Both the position numbers and the translations under genes were made by a program. From contig JAIDHX010000009.1 of NCBI GenBank assembly GCA_029053015.1, positions 1 to 43,559 of the forward strand: a stretch of 43,559 nucleotides of DNA. Reading direction: 5' to 3'. The notes beneath the pieces are model-generated. The model made no database searches and was not told the DNA's origin. It saw only the letters and a program-made list of their open reading frames with translations. Below, piece after piece: positions 30,889 to 40,277 of the stretch. Origin of the DNA: Lachnospiraceae bacterium (lineage in GTDB: Bacteria > Bacillota > Clostridia > Lachnospirales > Lachnospiraceae). The number at the start of each line of letters is the position of its first letter. The stretch's first letter is position 1.

Positions 30889-33015
30889 TTAGTCCATTTT
30901 ATAAAGATAGAAGTCGTCCCATGCGCCCCAGCCGCCTGCGCCGCATTCTACCTCCACGCCGACAGCGACAGAAGCGCCCTCGCCTATTACAATATCCGTA
31001 ATATGGGGCTCATCCCATTTCAACCAGCCGGTCACCGCGCTGTCCGCCGTATAGGTTTCTCCGTCAACGGTAATGTAGAGTCTGAACACCGCACTGCTGC
31101 CGGCATCGCCGCCCTGCAGGAATGCTCCCAGCTCATAGGTGCCTGCGGCAAGCCCTGTAATTTCCTGTTCCGCACGGTAGCTGTAGCTTTCCGCCGCCCA
31201 GAATTTCAGGCTGTAAGTGCCGGTGTGCTTATTGTTGTCATCTTCCCTGTCAACACCGGTTCCCGTTATCTCCCACATGGACATATCGCTCTCTTCAAAG
31301 CCCGGGTTCTTTACATAATTTACTTTCTTGATGTCCACCGAGCAAACGACTGCATATTCCTCACCGTCTACATTCGCAGTACCGGATATTTCATAGACGC
31401 CTGCTCCCGCTTCCTGTGCCTGTGCAATCTGGCTCTCGTCCCACGTGGCAGGTACTTCCCTTCTCTGTCCGCTTATCAATACGGCAGGAACTGTTTCGGG
31501 CAGAATTACGTCTTCGCCAATGCCGATTTCCACAGAAACATTTTCCACTCCCTGCACGGTAAGAGGCGCCGTTGTGCCGGCAAAGATATACTTAAATACA
31601 TTGACTGACTCCAGAGGATTGCCTGTAAAATCAAACATGGCCTGATTGTCCCACGAAGAACCGCCATAGTAAACGCCTGCATCCTTGGGGTCATAGGTCT
31701 TGGCAAAGCTGGAAGCCCAGCCTGAGCCAAATTCTTCCCACGTCTCCTGATTGGAGCGCAGCACCGCTTCTGCATTCGAAGCGGAAGCATCATATACCTG
31801 TACCGGTATCCATGCAGGCTCCCAGTAAAATACGCCCATGCCCGCTTCTCCCACGTCGCTGACTGCCTGGCAGACATCGCGGAATGCGTTTACCTGTCCC
31901 TGCTCGCTCATTTCATAATTCAGGGCAATATTCTCTGTCTCCAGACTGATGGAATTCCCCGAACCGTCACCATCATCATTGGTGTAAGCATAAGAGGTCT
32001 CCAGCACAACCACCGGCTTTCCATAGGTTTCCGCTATGATTTGAAGCTGGCTGGTCAGCTTTTCCGGCGTCCCATGCCAGAATGTATAATAAGAAGTGCC
32101 AAACACATCATAATCCACGCCATAATCTTCCAGATTCTTCGCATAGCCTAAGAAATTCTTGGTATCCGGATTGGTAAAATGCATGGCAATCAAAATTTCC
32201 TTGTCATTGTCCGCCGCCACACGCCTGATTGCCGCGCTTCCTATATTCATCAGCTCGCAAATTCGCTCCCAGTCGGTCTCTCCGGCAAGTCCTGCCACAG
32301 TTTCATTTCCTACCTGCACCATCGCCACATTGACCTCTGCATCCAAAAGCGCCTGCATGCTTTCTTCCGTAAACTCTCCAAATGCCGCCTTCTTATCGTC
32401 ATAGGTCATGTGTGCCCACGCCTTCGGCGCTGCCTGCTTGTTCGGGTCAGCCCAGAAATCTGAGTAATGGAAATCTATCATTACCTTCATTCCTGCTTCC
32501 GTGGCAAGCCTGCCCAGCATAATGGCAGTCTGCAAATCGTTGTGCCCGCCGCCGTAGCTGTTGCCTTTTGAATCATAGGGATCGTTCCATACACGGATAC
32601 GCACCCAGTTGATGCCTGCCTCCCGCAATATGGCGAAAAATCCGGCATCATCCACTTCGTTTCCTTCAAAATCCCGAAATACCGCGCCGCTTTCCTTGAT
32701 TGACAGATACGAGGAAATATCCACTCCCCTGATAAAGTCATTATCAATGCCCGTCACAGGCTCCACATACAAATCCGAATTCCACGGCTCTGCCGCTGAA
32801 TAATCCGGCAGCTCTGCGATTTCTCCCAGAGGCGGAAGCTCTGCCAGCAGTTCCTCCACCGTAATACGTTCCTTAACGTTTTCCTCTTCGGTATTCTCCT
32901 TCATGGTTGTATTGCCCTCTTCCCCGTCTGTTTTGTCCCCACAGCCTGTCATGCCCGCCACCAGCATAGCGGCAAGCAGAACTGAAACCAGCCTTCTCTT
33001 TCCTGTCTTTTTCAT
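30889..33015 (-). CDS. Cell-surface GH53 endo-beta-1,4-galactanase (lipoprotein)
   Basis: About 708 residues. The lipoprotein signal LVSVLLAAMLVAGMTGCGDK anchors it outside. The GH53 barrel spans about 92-455: FIRGVDISSYL, INWVRIRVWNDPY, MIDFHYSDFWADP, the acid/base glutamate in QVGNETVAG (about E238) and the nucleophile in VVVLETSYAY (about E339). FYWEPAWIPV completes it. A bacterial Ig-like domain (Big_4, about 485-565) and a C-terminal carbohydrate-binding module (about 570-708, starting VNYVKNPGFEESDMSMWEIT) follow. It cuts type I arabinogalactan side chains of pectin into oligosaccharides for the ABC importer. The ATG at 33015 has GGGAAGGG upstream. Confidence 0.94.
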   Translation of the reverse strand: MKKTGKRRLVSVLLAAMLVAGMTGCGDKTDGEEGNTTMKENTEEENVKERITVEELLAELPPLGEIAELPDYSAAEPWNSDLYVEPVTGIDNDFIRGVDISSYLSIKESGAVFRDFEGNEVDDAGFFAILREAGINWVRIRVWNDPYDSKGNSYGGGHNDLQTAIMLGRLATEAGMKVMIDFHYSDFWADPNKQAAPKAWAHMTYDDKKAAFGEFTEESMQALLDAEVNVAMVQVGNETVAGLAGETDWERICELMNIGSAAIRRVAADNDKEILIAMHFTNPDTKNFLGYAKNLEDYGVDYDVFGTSYYTFWHGTPEKLTSQLQIIAETYGKPVVVLETSYAYTNDDGDGSGNSISLETENIALNYEMSEQGQVNAFRDVCQAVSDVGEAGMGVFYWEPAWIPVQVYDASASNAEAVLRSNQETWEEFGSGWASSFAKTYDPKDAGVYYGGSSWDNQAMFDFTGNPLESVNVFKYIFAGTTAPLTVQGVENVSVEIGIGEDVILPETVPAVLISGQRREVPATWDESQIAQAQEAGAGVYEISGTANVDGEEYAVVCSVDIKKVNYVKNPGFEESDMSMWEITGTGVDREDDNNKHTGTYSLKFWAAESYSYRAEQEITGLAAGTYELGAFLQGGDAGSSAVFRLYITVDGETYTADSAVTGWLKWDEPHITDIVIGEGASVAVGVEVECGAGGWGAWDDFYLYKMD

Positions 33016-33045
33016 CCGTTCTACCCTTCCCTTTCCCAATTCATT

Positions 33046-34173
33046 TTATGTGCTTTTTGGCTCAAAATCCCGAATGACAGCAAGTGCAGGCAGAGCGTTT
33101 CCATCATAGTCAAACAATGCCTGATTCGCCCACTCATTACCGCAGGGTCCTTTATCACCCATATACTGTAATGAACTCTCTGTCGCCCAGCCGCTTCCGG
33201 CAACGGGTATCCATGCAGGTTCCCAGTAAAAAAATCCTTTTCCGCGGTTATTCGGCACATTCTGTATCCGTGTCAGAAAATCTTTCATAAAGTCGCACTG
33301 TCCCTGCTTTGTCATGGGGTATTCTATTTTTTCCACCAAAGACTGCCTTGTCGCGTATCCTTTCCGTTCGTGCGCCGCAAGTCCCTCATAAGCCGCATAA
33401 TCCTCCATGGTATATCCCATGGAAACCTCAGCCACAATCAAATCCTTTTGGTAGCGCTCTGCAATATCAGCCATGTTGTCCGACAGCATCTGCAATGTGC
33501 CGTGCCAGAAAGGATAATAGGACAAGCCAATGATGTCAAAATCCTCTCCCCGTTTACAGTACTCATCAAACCAACCGCGGTACAATGCATTATTGCCGCC
33601 GTTATCCAAATGCAGCATAATCGGAATCCTTTTGTCCACGGAGCGCGCCGCGCGGATTCCGGCACTCACAAAACGGGCAATATTATCATATTCCGGCGTT
33701 TTACCGTAGGGCCAGAGCAGACCGTTCGACAATTCGTTTCCAATCTGAATCATAGTCGGAAGCGCATTCGCTCTCTTTAAGATACGAAGCGTCTCTGCCG
33801 TATAAGCATAAACCGCCTCCTCCAGCATTCCGACGCTATAGCCGCGCCACGCCTTTGGCAAAAGCTGTTTCCCGGGGTCCGCCCAAAAATCGCTGTAATG
33901 ATAATCCAACAGAAATCCCATGCCTTTTTCCAAGGCACGCTTTGCCAGACAGACCGTTACTCCCAAATCGTTTGTGCCCGCCCCATAAGGCTTCCCTTCC
34001 TCAGAATAGGGGTCGTTCCAAAGCCTAAGCCGCACTGTATTGACGCCATAAGATTTCAAAATATCCAAAACATCTATTTCTACGCCGTTGTCATAAAATT
34101 TTCCCCCGCAGTTTTCTACCTCTAAGAGCGTAGAAATATCCATGCCTTTTATAAATGTCATTTCTTTTTCCAC
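33046..34173 (-). CDS. GH53 galactanase without signal peptide
   Basis: About 375 residues, only the GH53 domain. FIKGMDISTLLEVENCGGKF, VNTVRLRLWNDPY, LDYHYSDFWADPGKQLLPKA, acid/base glutamate in IQIGNELSNG, nucleophile in LIVAEVSMGYT, and FYWEPAWIPV. With no signal peptide it should act in the cytoplasm on imported galacto-oligosaccharides. The GTG at 34173 is favoured by AAGGAG 9 nt upstream; the ATG at 34161 is an alternative. It lies 30 bp upstream of the lipoprotein galactanase gene. Confidence 0.9.
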   Translation of the reverse strand: MEKEMTFIKGMDISTLLEVENCGGKFYDNGVEIDVLDILKSYGVNTVRLRLWNDPYSEEGKPYGAGTNDLGVTVCLAKRALEKGMGFLLDYHYSDFWADPGKQLLPKAWRGYSVGMLEEAVYAYTAETLRILKRANALPTMIQIGNELSNGLLWPYGKTPEYDNIARFVSAGIRAARSVDKRIPIMLHLDNGGNNALYRGWFDEYCKRGEDFDIIGLSYYPFWHGTLQMLSDNMADIAERYQKDLIVAEVSMGYTMEDYAAYEGLAAHERKGYATRQSLVEKIEYPMTKQGQCDFMKDFLTRIQNVPNNRGKGFFYWEPAWIPVAGSGWATESSLQYMGDKGPCGNEWANQALFDYDGNALPALAVIRDFEPKST

Positions 34174-34258
34174 AGACAGCTTCTCCTTTAAGGAAAGGCG
34201 GCGCAGACGCACCGCCTTTCTTTGCCTCTTTTGTTCCGTATTTTAATGTGACGTTCTC

Positions 34259-34474
34259 TTATACATCAAAATCTGTAAAACGTTTCATCATCGCCCCATA
34301 ACGGAACCGCACCATTTCATTTTTTTCAAGGACGTCCTCTTCGCTGCCCCTGTACTGGCAGCGCAGGCAATAGTACTCCTGCTTATCCTTATCATAAAAC
34401 ATATCGATATCCAAATCTCTCATAAAGCAGGACGGACATCTGAAATTTAATTTTCCCTTTCCAGACTGAGCCAT
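34259..34474 (-). CDS. Small zinc-ribbon protein, 71 aa
   Basis: Two CX2C pairs, FRCPSCFMRDLD and YYCLRCQYRGSEEDV, form a zinc ribbon. No family name recognised. Its start overlaps the end of the 617-aa gene by 28 bp, so the two are probably co-translated. It might be an accessory or regulatory protein of the galactan operon. Confidence 0.75.
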   Translation of the reverse strand: MAQSGKGKLNFRCPSCFMRDLDIDMFYDKDKQEYYCLRCQYRGSEEDVLEKNEMVRFRYGAMMKRFTDFDV

Positions 34475-36300
34475 GTGGTAAATACCTCCTTATCTGACAA
34501 TGTGGTAGTATAACCCAGAGTAAACATAGGAGAGAACGCATATCCTTCCTTCACATATCCCTTCGCTCCCGCCTTATCCGCAGACATTGCAACCCGGGTT
34601 TTAATCGGAGGCAGCACACAGTACACCTCGTCTGCATCCACAAGCTCTTCCTCACGGCACTTATAGGCATAGGCAATTTCCTTTTGTTCGCCGCCTTTTT
34701 GACAGCCCAGAGTTAAAGATGACATATCTTCCGCATATTCCGTCGTTCCATAACATGCTACCATATATTCGTTCAGCTCTACCTCTGCCTCGGGATTGCT
34801 CATACTTAAAATCCTGCGCTCTACTCCCAGCTGCGAGCTTCCCTCTTCAAAAATGATTCTGGTCTGCAGCTTTACAGTCAAATCGGAAAATACAATGTCC
34901 ACCGGCTCCAGTGTCAGGATGCGCTTTTTCCTGCCGCCTTCTATCAGTTCTTCCGAAAATGCGGCCTTGGTTCTGCAGAGGCATAAATCCACCTCTTCAC
35001 CCTTATAGGTCAGCTTTGCGCTTTTTATCGTACCCTCGCCTGCGTAATGGGTGAAATAACCTGCACGGTACTTTTCCTGAATCAGGAAAGGATACGATGC
35101 ATCCGTTACGTGCGGCGTCCCGATTCCGACTTTCCATTCCAGCTTTGCAGCATAAGGACGCAAATCCACAATGGCGCCGCCCTGGTCCATGTTGACACAA
35201 ACCCTCATATACGGGTCGCAATACCAGAAAAGCTGCTTGTCAGAACCGTACAGAATATCTCTCCAGAGCGCACATTCCGGCTCTGTGTAGGTCTTCTTGC
35301 CACGGTAGTAATCCGCAAACTCCGCCATGGTCATATCCGTCAGTTTACCTTCTTTTTTCAACTGCCCGTAATAAGCCATGCCGTCCTCGTAGGACTTTTT
35401 CAAAAGTTCAAACGGCGCTTCCCAGCGTCCCATTTTGTTCAGCCAGCCGGGGCCTACAAACATCATATTGTAAGCATATCCGTTATTGTACTTCTCAAGA
35501 GAGCGGTACTGGTCAATCAGGTTATACAGATACGGATATTCCCAAGTCTTGGAATCATAAATCATGCCGCGCAGCACGTTTTGCGGATGTGTTCCGAAAT
35601 TGGAGCCGTTCCCGTCATAACATGCCAGCAAATCCCTTGAAAGGTGAGGAATCGCCACAATCCCGGCATCCTCTTTTTCGTCAGCGGCAGGCGCATGCAC
35701 ATTTGCCTTGGAAGGAATCCACGGCGCCCAAGGGCCGCCATCCATAAAGGTATACCAGGAATTGTTGCAGGTATGGTATGCCTTGGGGCCCTCCTCCCAG
35801 CAGGTCGCAACCGCACACTTGACAGAAGGATAGGTTTCCTTTATATAATTTACCAAATCCGCATCCATGTAATAGGAACCTGTCGATTCCGGATAAAATC
35901 CGAAAATATCATGAAATTTTCCAAACACATCATCTACAATGGATTTTTTGTCTTCCATTGAAAACATCCAGATGCAGAAATCCTTCGTCTTATATTTTTC
36001 CCTAAACTCCTTGCAGGGCAGTCCTAACAGGGAAAGCGCAATCTCATCGCCGTACTTTTCATGGTGTTCCTTCGCAAGCGCAATGGCTTCCTCGTTAAAC
36101 AGACTGGCATAGGTCATCTGGATTGTCGTTTTTAAACCATTTCTGTGTGCAGTCTCCTGCTGCAGCTTAAAAATGTCCAAAGATTCCGTCAGCAGGGATT
36201 TTCTGCCAATGTCCTCTTCTTTCCCATGTCCGGTTAGCTTTTCCGCATACTCCGGCACCATCTCCGGACGATGAATGATATTTAAAACAAATTTGTCCAT
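34447..36300 (-). CDS. Unrecognised 617-aa protein of the galactan operon (probable carbohydrate-active enzyme)
   Basis: 617 residues, no signal peptide, so cytoplasmic. The N-terminal half (about 1-330) looks like a deacetylase/GH57-type (beta/alpha) barrel: LKTTIQMTYASL, IFGFYPESTGSYYMDADLVN, AVATCWEEGPKAYHTCNNSW and FVGPGWLNKMGRWEAPFELL. The C-terminal part (about 370-617) looks like a beta-sandwich: KLEWKVGIGTPHVTDASYPF, KRILTLEPVDIVFSDLTVKL and EVFTTWLSLEREN. Conserved acidic and aromatic residues suggest a sugar active site, but I cannot name a family. It lies 16 bp after the importer permease gene and before the galactanase genes. Confidence 0.8.
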   Translation of the reverse strand: MDKFVLNIIHRPEMVPEYAEKLTGHGKEEDIGRKSLLTESLDIFKLQQETAHRNGLKTTIQMTYASLFNEEAIALAKEHHEKYGDEIALSLLGLPCKEFREKYKTKDFCIWMFSMEDKKSIVDDVFGKFHDIFGFYPESTGSYYMDADLVNYIKETYPSVKCAVATCWEEGPKAYHTCNNSWYTFMDGGPWAPWIPSKANVHAPAADEKEDAGIVAIPHLSRDLLACYDGNGSNFGTHPQNVLRGMIYDSKTWEYPYLYNLIDQYRSLEKYNNGYAYNMMFVGPGWLNKMGRWEAPFELLKKSYEDGMAYYGQLKKEGKLTDMTMAEFADYYRGKKTYTEPECALWRDILYGSDKQLFWYCDPYMRVCVNMDQGGAIVDLRPYAAKLEWKVGIGTPHVTDASYPFLIQEKYRAGYFTHYAGEGTIKSAKLTYKGEEVDLCLCRTKAAFSEELIEGGRKKRILTLEPVDIVFSDLTVKLQTRIIFEEGSSQLGVERRILSMSNPEAEVELNEYMVACYGTTEYAEDMSSLTLGCQKGGEQKEIAYAYKCREEELVDADEVYCVLPPIKTRVAMSADKAGAKGYVKEGYAFSPMFTLGYTTTLSDKEVFTTWLSLEREN

Positions 36301-36316
36301 AGTGTCTCCTTTTAGG

Positions 36317-37162
36317 CTATCCCTTTACAGAACCGCCGGTAACGCCCTCCACATAGAATTTCTGCATGATGACAAACAAAGCAGATATCGGTATGGAAAC
36401 CAGTACGCCGCCTGCGCAGAATCTTGAGAAATAAGTATTAATCAGCGAGCGGTCCAGCATATTGTACAAGCCGATTGCCACCGTCCAGTCCGTTGAGATA
36501 CCGGAATTCAGAATCAGCTTTGCATATACGAAATCCATCCACGGCGACAGGAAAGAACTGATAACCGTATAAACGATAATAGGTCCCGACAGAGGAATGA
36601 CAATTTTTGTAAATATGGTTGCCTCTGAAGCGCCCTCAAGCTTTGCCGCCTCCCGCAAAGATACGGGAATCGTGTCAAAAAAGCCCTTTGCAATCAGATA
36701 ACCCAGACCTGAACCTGCAGAATAAACCAGCACCATACCAAAATGGGAGTTGGTCAGTCCTATGGATTTCAATACAAAGTAAACCGCAATCATGGACAAT
36801 ACGCCCGGGAACATTCCCAGAATAATACCCACGTTCATCAAAGGTTTTCTTGCCTTAAAACGCATACAGCTCGTAGCATATGCCACCATCAGCACGAAAC
36901 AGGTCGATATGATACAGGTAAATATCGCTATCACAAAGGTATTCATAAACCATCTCGGAAATTGTGCCACGGTATCCGCCGCCCCGAAGAGCATCAGATA
37001 ATTGTTGAAGGTAAACTTTTCCGGGAAAAAGTGACTGATATTAATACCCTGATAACTGCTGAAAGAGGTTGCAAGCAGCCATACAATCGGAATCAGCCAT
37101 ATAACAGCAAGCAGCGCCAGCACCAGATGGCGTATAATAGGTTTGACTACTTTTTTCATCAT
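36317..37162 (-). CDS. Carbohydrate ABC transporter permease (MalG/GanQ type)
   Basis: 281 residues with six hydrophobic helices. The EAA loop reads REAAKLEGASEATIFTKIVI with PLSGPI after it. It pairs with the MalF-type partner, whose stop overlaps its start by 4 bp (ATGA), and ends KFYVEGVTGGSVKG, a typical MalG C-terminus. It imports galacto-oligosaccharides by context. No MsmX-type ATPase gene lies in the window, so a shared ATPase is expected. Confidence 0.94.
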   Translation of the reverse strand: MMKKVVKPIIRHLVLALLAVIWLIPIVWLLATSFSSYQGINISHFFPEKFTFNNYLMLFGAADTVAQFPRWFMNTFVIAIFTCIISTCFVLMVAYATSCMRFKARKPLMNVGIILGMFPGVLSMIAVYFVLKSIGLTNSHFGMVLVYSAGSGLGYLIAKGFFDTIPVSLREAAKLEGASEATIFTKIVIPLSGPIIVYTVISSFLSPWMDFVYAKLILNSGISTDWTVAIGLYNMLDRSLINTYFSRFCAGGVLVSIPISALFVIMQKFYVEGVTGGSVKG

Positions 37163-38586
37163 TGGAAGCTTTCCTCCTTATCTCCCGCTGTCATTCTTCT
37201 GAATGCAATCAGGGTAAATATAGCACAGATAACAAATACCACGCAGCCTATAACAGACGCCATCTTATAGTTGTACTGTTCGCTTGTCAGCCTGAACAGC
37301 CACGTCACCAGCAAATCCACTTCCTTTGCACTCGAGTTTGCCAGCAGCTGGTCCGTTGTCTTGTATACATCCTGCGTCAGCAGATAAATTACGTTGAAGT
37401 TATTGATATTGCCTATAAACTGTGTAATCAGACTCGGTCCGGTTACAAACAGCATATACGGCATGGTAATACTCTTAAAAATCTGGAAGGAACTTGCTCC
37501 ATCTATTTTAGCGCTCTCCATCAAATCATTCGGAATGTTCATCAACACACCCGTTGCAATCAGCATCTGATAGGGCACTCCAACCCAGATGTTAATCATG
37601 ATAATCATAAAATGCGCCCAGCCGGGGCTGCTCAAAAACGGAATATAGCCAAGACCCTCTCTGACCAGTCCGATTTTCGTCAGGAAATCCGTCACCCCAA
37701 TCTGACTGCATATGGTATTTACAATACCCGTGTTCGCAAAGAAATACCGAACCAGAAGCAGCGACACAAACTGCGGAACAGCTATGGTAACGACAAACAG
37801 GGTTCTCCACAGCTTCTGTACCTTCGTCTTGGGATTGTTGATAAACTTTGCCATTAAGATACCGCCAAAATAAGTGGTAAAAGTAGCAAAAAATGCCCAG
37901 ACAAAAGTCCAGACAATTACCTTTCCAAAGGAATACCCAAAGGTAATCGTTGTACTGGTTGTAATCAAATTCTTAAAGTTCTCTACGCCCGTCCATGTAA
38001 ATAACGCTGCCGGCGGCATATGATTTTGGTCATAATTGGTAAACGCCACAGCAATCATAATAATCAGCGGCACAATCGTGAATACTACGACTCCCATAAC
38101 GGGCAGCGCCAGAATTGTGATATGGAACCGCTCATTGAACAGCGAGCGCAAATCCTTTTTGAAGGAGTTGATGACAATCCCCTGTTCTTTCCTTTTCTGC
38201 AGTTTGTACACATAAATCATATTTGCTATGTAAATGCATAAAAATGCAACTATTAATATGATGGTGATAACACCAAACAGCAGTATCATAAAGGAATGGT
38301 CATAGTTGTTGACTTCGTTTTTCATGGTCGCAAAGTTAAATTCACTCTTATACTGCACGGTGCCCAGTGTGCCGAATTTTGACAGGTAAGGCACTCCGAC
38401 AAGCAGCATATACAATACAAATACCGCTTCCACCACTGTCATCAAAACCGCCTTTGCGACCTGTCCCACGCCCAGATAACCGGCGCCCATAATAATTAAA
38501 GAAAGCTTTACCCACAGGTTTCCCTTTGCTACGCTTTCTCCAAAATTTCTAAAAATATTTCCTATCTTTTTTACTACACTCTTCAT
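37159..38586 (-). CDS. Carbohydrate ABC transporter permease (MalF/GanP type)
   Basis: 475 residues. An extended N-terminus with two extra helices (about 25-55 and 100-125) is followed by the permease core with the EAA motif (NDLMESAKIDGASSFQIFKS and ITMPYM). GanP-type permeases for galactan oligosaccharides share this long form. It lies about 105 bp after the binding-protein gene, across a hairpin, and is coupled to the MalG-type gene. Confidence 0.93.
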   Translation of the reverse strand: MKSVVKKIGNIFRNFGESVAKGNLWVKLSLIIMGAGYLGVGQVAKAVLMTVVEAVFVLYMLLVGVPYLSKFGTLGTVQYKSEFNFATMKNEVNNYDHSFMILLFGVITIILIVAFLCIYIANMIYVYKLQKRKEQGIVINSFKKDLRSLFNERFHITILALPVMGVVVFTIVPLIIMIAVAFTNYDQNHMPPAALFTWTGVENFKNLITTSTTITFGYSFGKVIVWTFVWAFFATFTTYFGGILMAKFINNPKTKVQKLWRTLFVVTIAVPQFVSLLLVRYFFANTGIVNTICSQIGVTDFLTKIGLVREGLGYIPFLSSPGWAHFMIIMINIWVGVPYQMLIATGVLMNIPNDLMESAKIDGASSFQIFKSITMPYMLFVTGPSLITQFIGNINNFNVIYLLTQDVYKTTDQLLANSSAKEVDLLVTWLFRLTSEQYNYKMASVIGCVVFVICAIFTLIAFRRMTAGDKEESFQ

Positions 38587-38629
38587 CTCTTCAACTCCTC
38601 CCAGAGTGATAGCTTTCCTTTTAAATATA

Positions 38630-38654
38630 GCTCACACCCACTGAGAGTGTGAGC
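38630..38654 (-). terminator. Intra-operon hairpin between binding protein and permeases
   Basis: GCTCACAC pairs with GTGTGAGC around 9 nt with no T-run. In ABC sugar operons such hairpins protect the upstream mRNA and give more binding protein than permease. Confidence 0.7.
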
Positions 38655-38691
38655 CATATTCGATTCCATTCAAAATTCCCTGCTTAATCTC

Positions 38692-39981
38692 TTACTGCGT
38701 AATACCATCTACCATATTGTCAAGCAAGGTCTGCAGACTTGTTCCATCTGCATTACCGCCGGCAAGGATTGCACCAAAGGATTCTGTCGGAGACCAGTAG
38801 TTACTGCTCTCACAACCATCCAGAATTGCGTACTGTGACTGTAATGCAAGTGCTGCAATTGCAGGATTTGCCTGTACTGCAGGAGAAGATGCTGCTGCAA
38901 CGTTTGCAGGACCTGCTTCTCTCAGTTCAAAACGCTGAATCTGCTGTGCTTCATCTGTGAAATATTCTGCCAGAAGCATAGCCCAGCCGGAATTTGCTGT
39001 ATACGCATTCACGCCAAACATCTTATAACCTGCAACGGAAGCCATCTGAACCTGCTTTCCTGCGCAAGTATAAGTCGGCAGGCAGGTTGCTGCATAGTTG
39101 TCTCCCCATGCTTCTGCTGCTGCTGTTGCATTCCATGTACCATTTACACCTGCAATGATGCTGCCTTCTTTAATGCCGGTCACAAATTCTGCGTCAGTCA
39201 GGCTTACAAAGCCGGGATTGGTCGCGATATCAAGCATAGCCTGCGCTACGTCAACACCGGCAATACCGTCTGCAGAAGTACCATTCCAGTTACAGTTGTT
39301 AGTACCATCTTCATTCAAGGTCAGTTCAAAACCGGCGCCGATAAAGAAGGATAAGTTGTACCAGCCGGAATCATACTGCATGGTAATCTTTTTTCCATTG
39401 TCTGCTGCTATCTTCATCATGGTATCCAGAGTCTTTACATCTTCTTCTGTAAAGTATTCCTTGTTATAGAACATGAAGTAGCCATTGTCTGCTGTTGCCG
39501 GATATGCATATAAGGTTCCATTTACGGTAGCTGCCTGTGCAGCGCCGGAATCAGCTCCGCCTACCCGCGCTATTACTTCATCTGTATGGATTACAACTGG
39601 CTGCAGGGCGCCTGCTCTTACCAAATCCTGTAACTGGTCACCTGCAAAGGAATATACATCTGCCGCTGCCTCCGGATCCGTTAAAATCGTATCCTTAGCT
39701 GTAGACTCTGACTGTACGCCAACTGAAAAATTAAATGTAACTTCCGGATACTGTGCTGCAAAGGCATCACACCAGCCTTTCACCATATCCTGATCTTCTT
39801 CCGCTGCCCATACTGATAAAGTTACCGGACCATCCGTAGAGGCAATCAACGCTTCTACAGGATCGGATGCTGAGCCTCCGCCGTTGTTTCCACCGTCCTG
39901 GGGCTTTTTGTCACCGCAGCCTGTCAAAGCTGTTGCCACCAGAGCTGTTGCCATCAGTACTGCCAACAATTTTTTCTTCAT
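38692..39981 (-). CDS. Sugar ABC transporter substrate-binding lipoprotein
   Basis: About 429 residues. Lipoprotein signal KKLLAVLMATALVATALTGC, a Gly/Asn/Ser linker, and a MalE-like two-lobe fold: VTLSVWAAEEDQDMVKGWCD, then ADVYSFAGDQLQDLVRAGAL and ANSGWAMLLAEYFTDEAQQI. It captures oligosaccharides (galactan-derived by context) for the two permeases. The ATG at 39981 follows GGGAGGAA. It is the first gene of the operon and stands under a LacI-type operator. Confidence 0.94.
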   Translation of the reverse strand: MKKKLLAVLMATALVATALTGCGDKKPQDGGNNGGGSASDPVEALIASTDGPVTLSVWAAEEDQDMVKGWCDAFAAQYPEVTFNFSVGVQSESTAKDTILTDPEAAADVYSFAGDQLQDLVRAGALQPVVIHTDEVIARVGGADSGAAQAATVNGTLYAYPATADNGYFMFYNKEYFTEEDVKTLDTMMKIAADNGKKITMQYDSGWYNLSFFIGAGFELTLNEDGTNNCNWNGTSADGIAGVDVAQAMLDIATNPGFVSLTDAEFVTGIKEGSIIAGVNGTWNATAAAEAWGDNYAATCLPTYTCAGKQVQMASVAGYKMFGVNAYTANSGWAMLLAEYFTDEAQQIQRFELREAGPANVAAASSPAVQANPAIAALALQSQYAILDGCESSNYWSPTESFGAILAGGNADGTSLQTLLDNMVDGITQ

Positions 39982-40054
39982 TCTTTTTCCTCCCATTCCC
40001 AATTTTTTTATTGGTATATATTTTTAAAAAGCAGCCTTGTTTCTTGCAAATTGC

Positions 40055-40066
40055 GCAAGCGGTTGC
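40055..40066. promoter_or_regulatory. LacI-family operator candidate
   Basis: GCAAGCGGTTGC is an imperfect palindrome with a central CG, the hallmark of LacI/GalR operators. It lies 13 bp past the -10, where bound repressor would block transcription of the galactan operon. Confidence 0.6.
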
Positions 40067-40078
40067 TCTTTGATTTAT

Positions 40079-40107
40079 AGTATACCATATGTTTATTTTG
40101 TCGTCTA
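40079..40107 (-). promoter_or_regulatory. Promoter of the galactan operon
   Basis: On the minus strand, TAGACG (40102-40107) and TATACT (40079-40084) are spaced by 17 bp. The leader of about 90 nt contains the operator candidate. Confidence 0.65.
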
Positions 40108-40172
40108 TTCGCATTGCATACTATAAATATTTAGTTATTATGTTCAAATTATACAATTAGAGTTACTTAAAC

Positions 40173-40188
40173 GTTGCGCTTGTTGCGC
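40173..40188. promoter_or_regulatory. Possible second, upstream operator
   Basis: Two copies of GTTGCGC (40173-40179 and 40182-40188) lie about 65 bp upstream of the -35. They share the TTGCGC word with 40051-40056 and could allow looping with the downstream operator. Confidence 0.35.
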
Positions 40189-40208
40189 AGTTTTTTCGTA
40201 CATATACA

Positions 40209-40249
40209 CAAAAAAGGCGAAATCCCTTTTTACAGTGGGTTTTCGCCTC
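40209..40249 (-). terminator. Terminator of the LacI-type regulator gene
   Basis: On the minus strand AGGCGAAA pairs with TTTCGCCT, followed by T5G. It insulates the regulator from the operon. Confidence 0.9.
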
Positions 40250-40277
40250 TTACTATCCCTATCTATGGCTATGCCTG

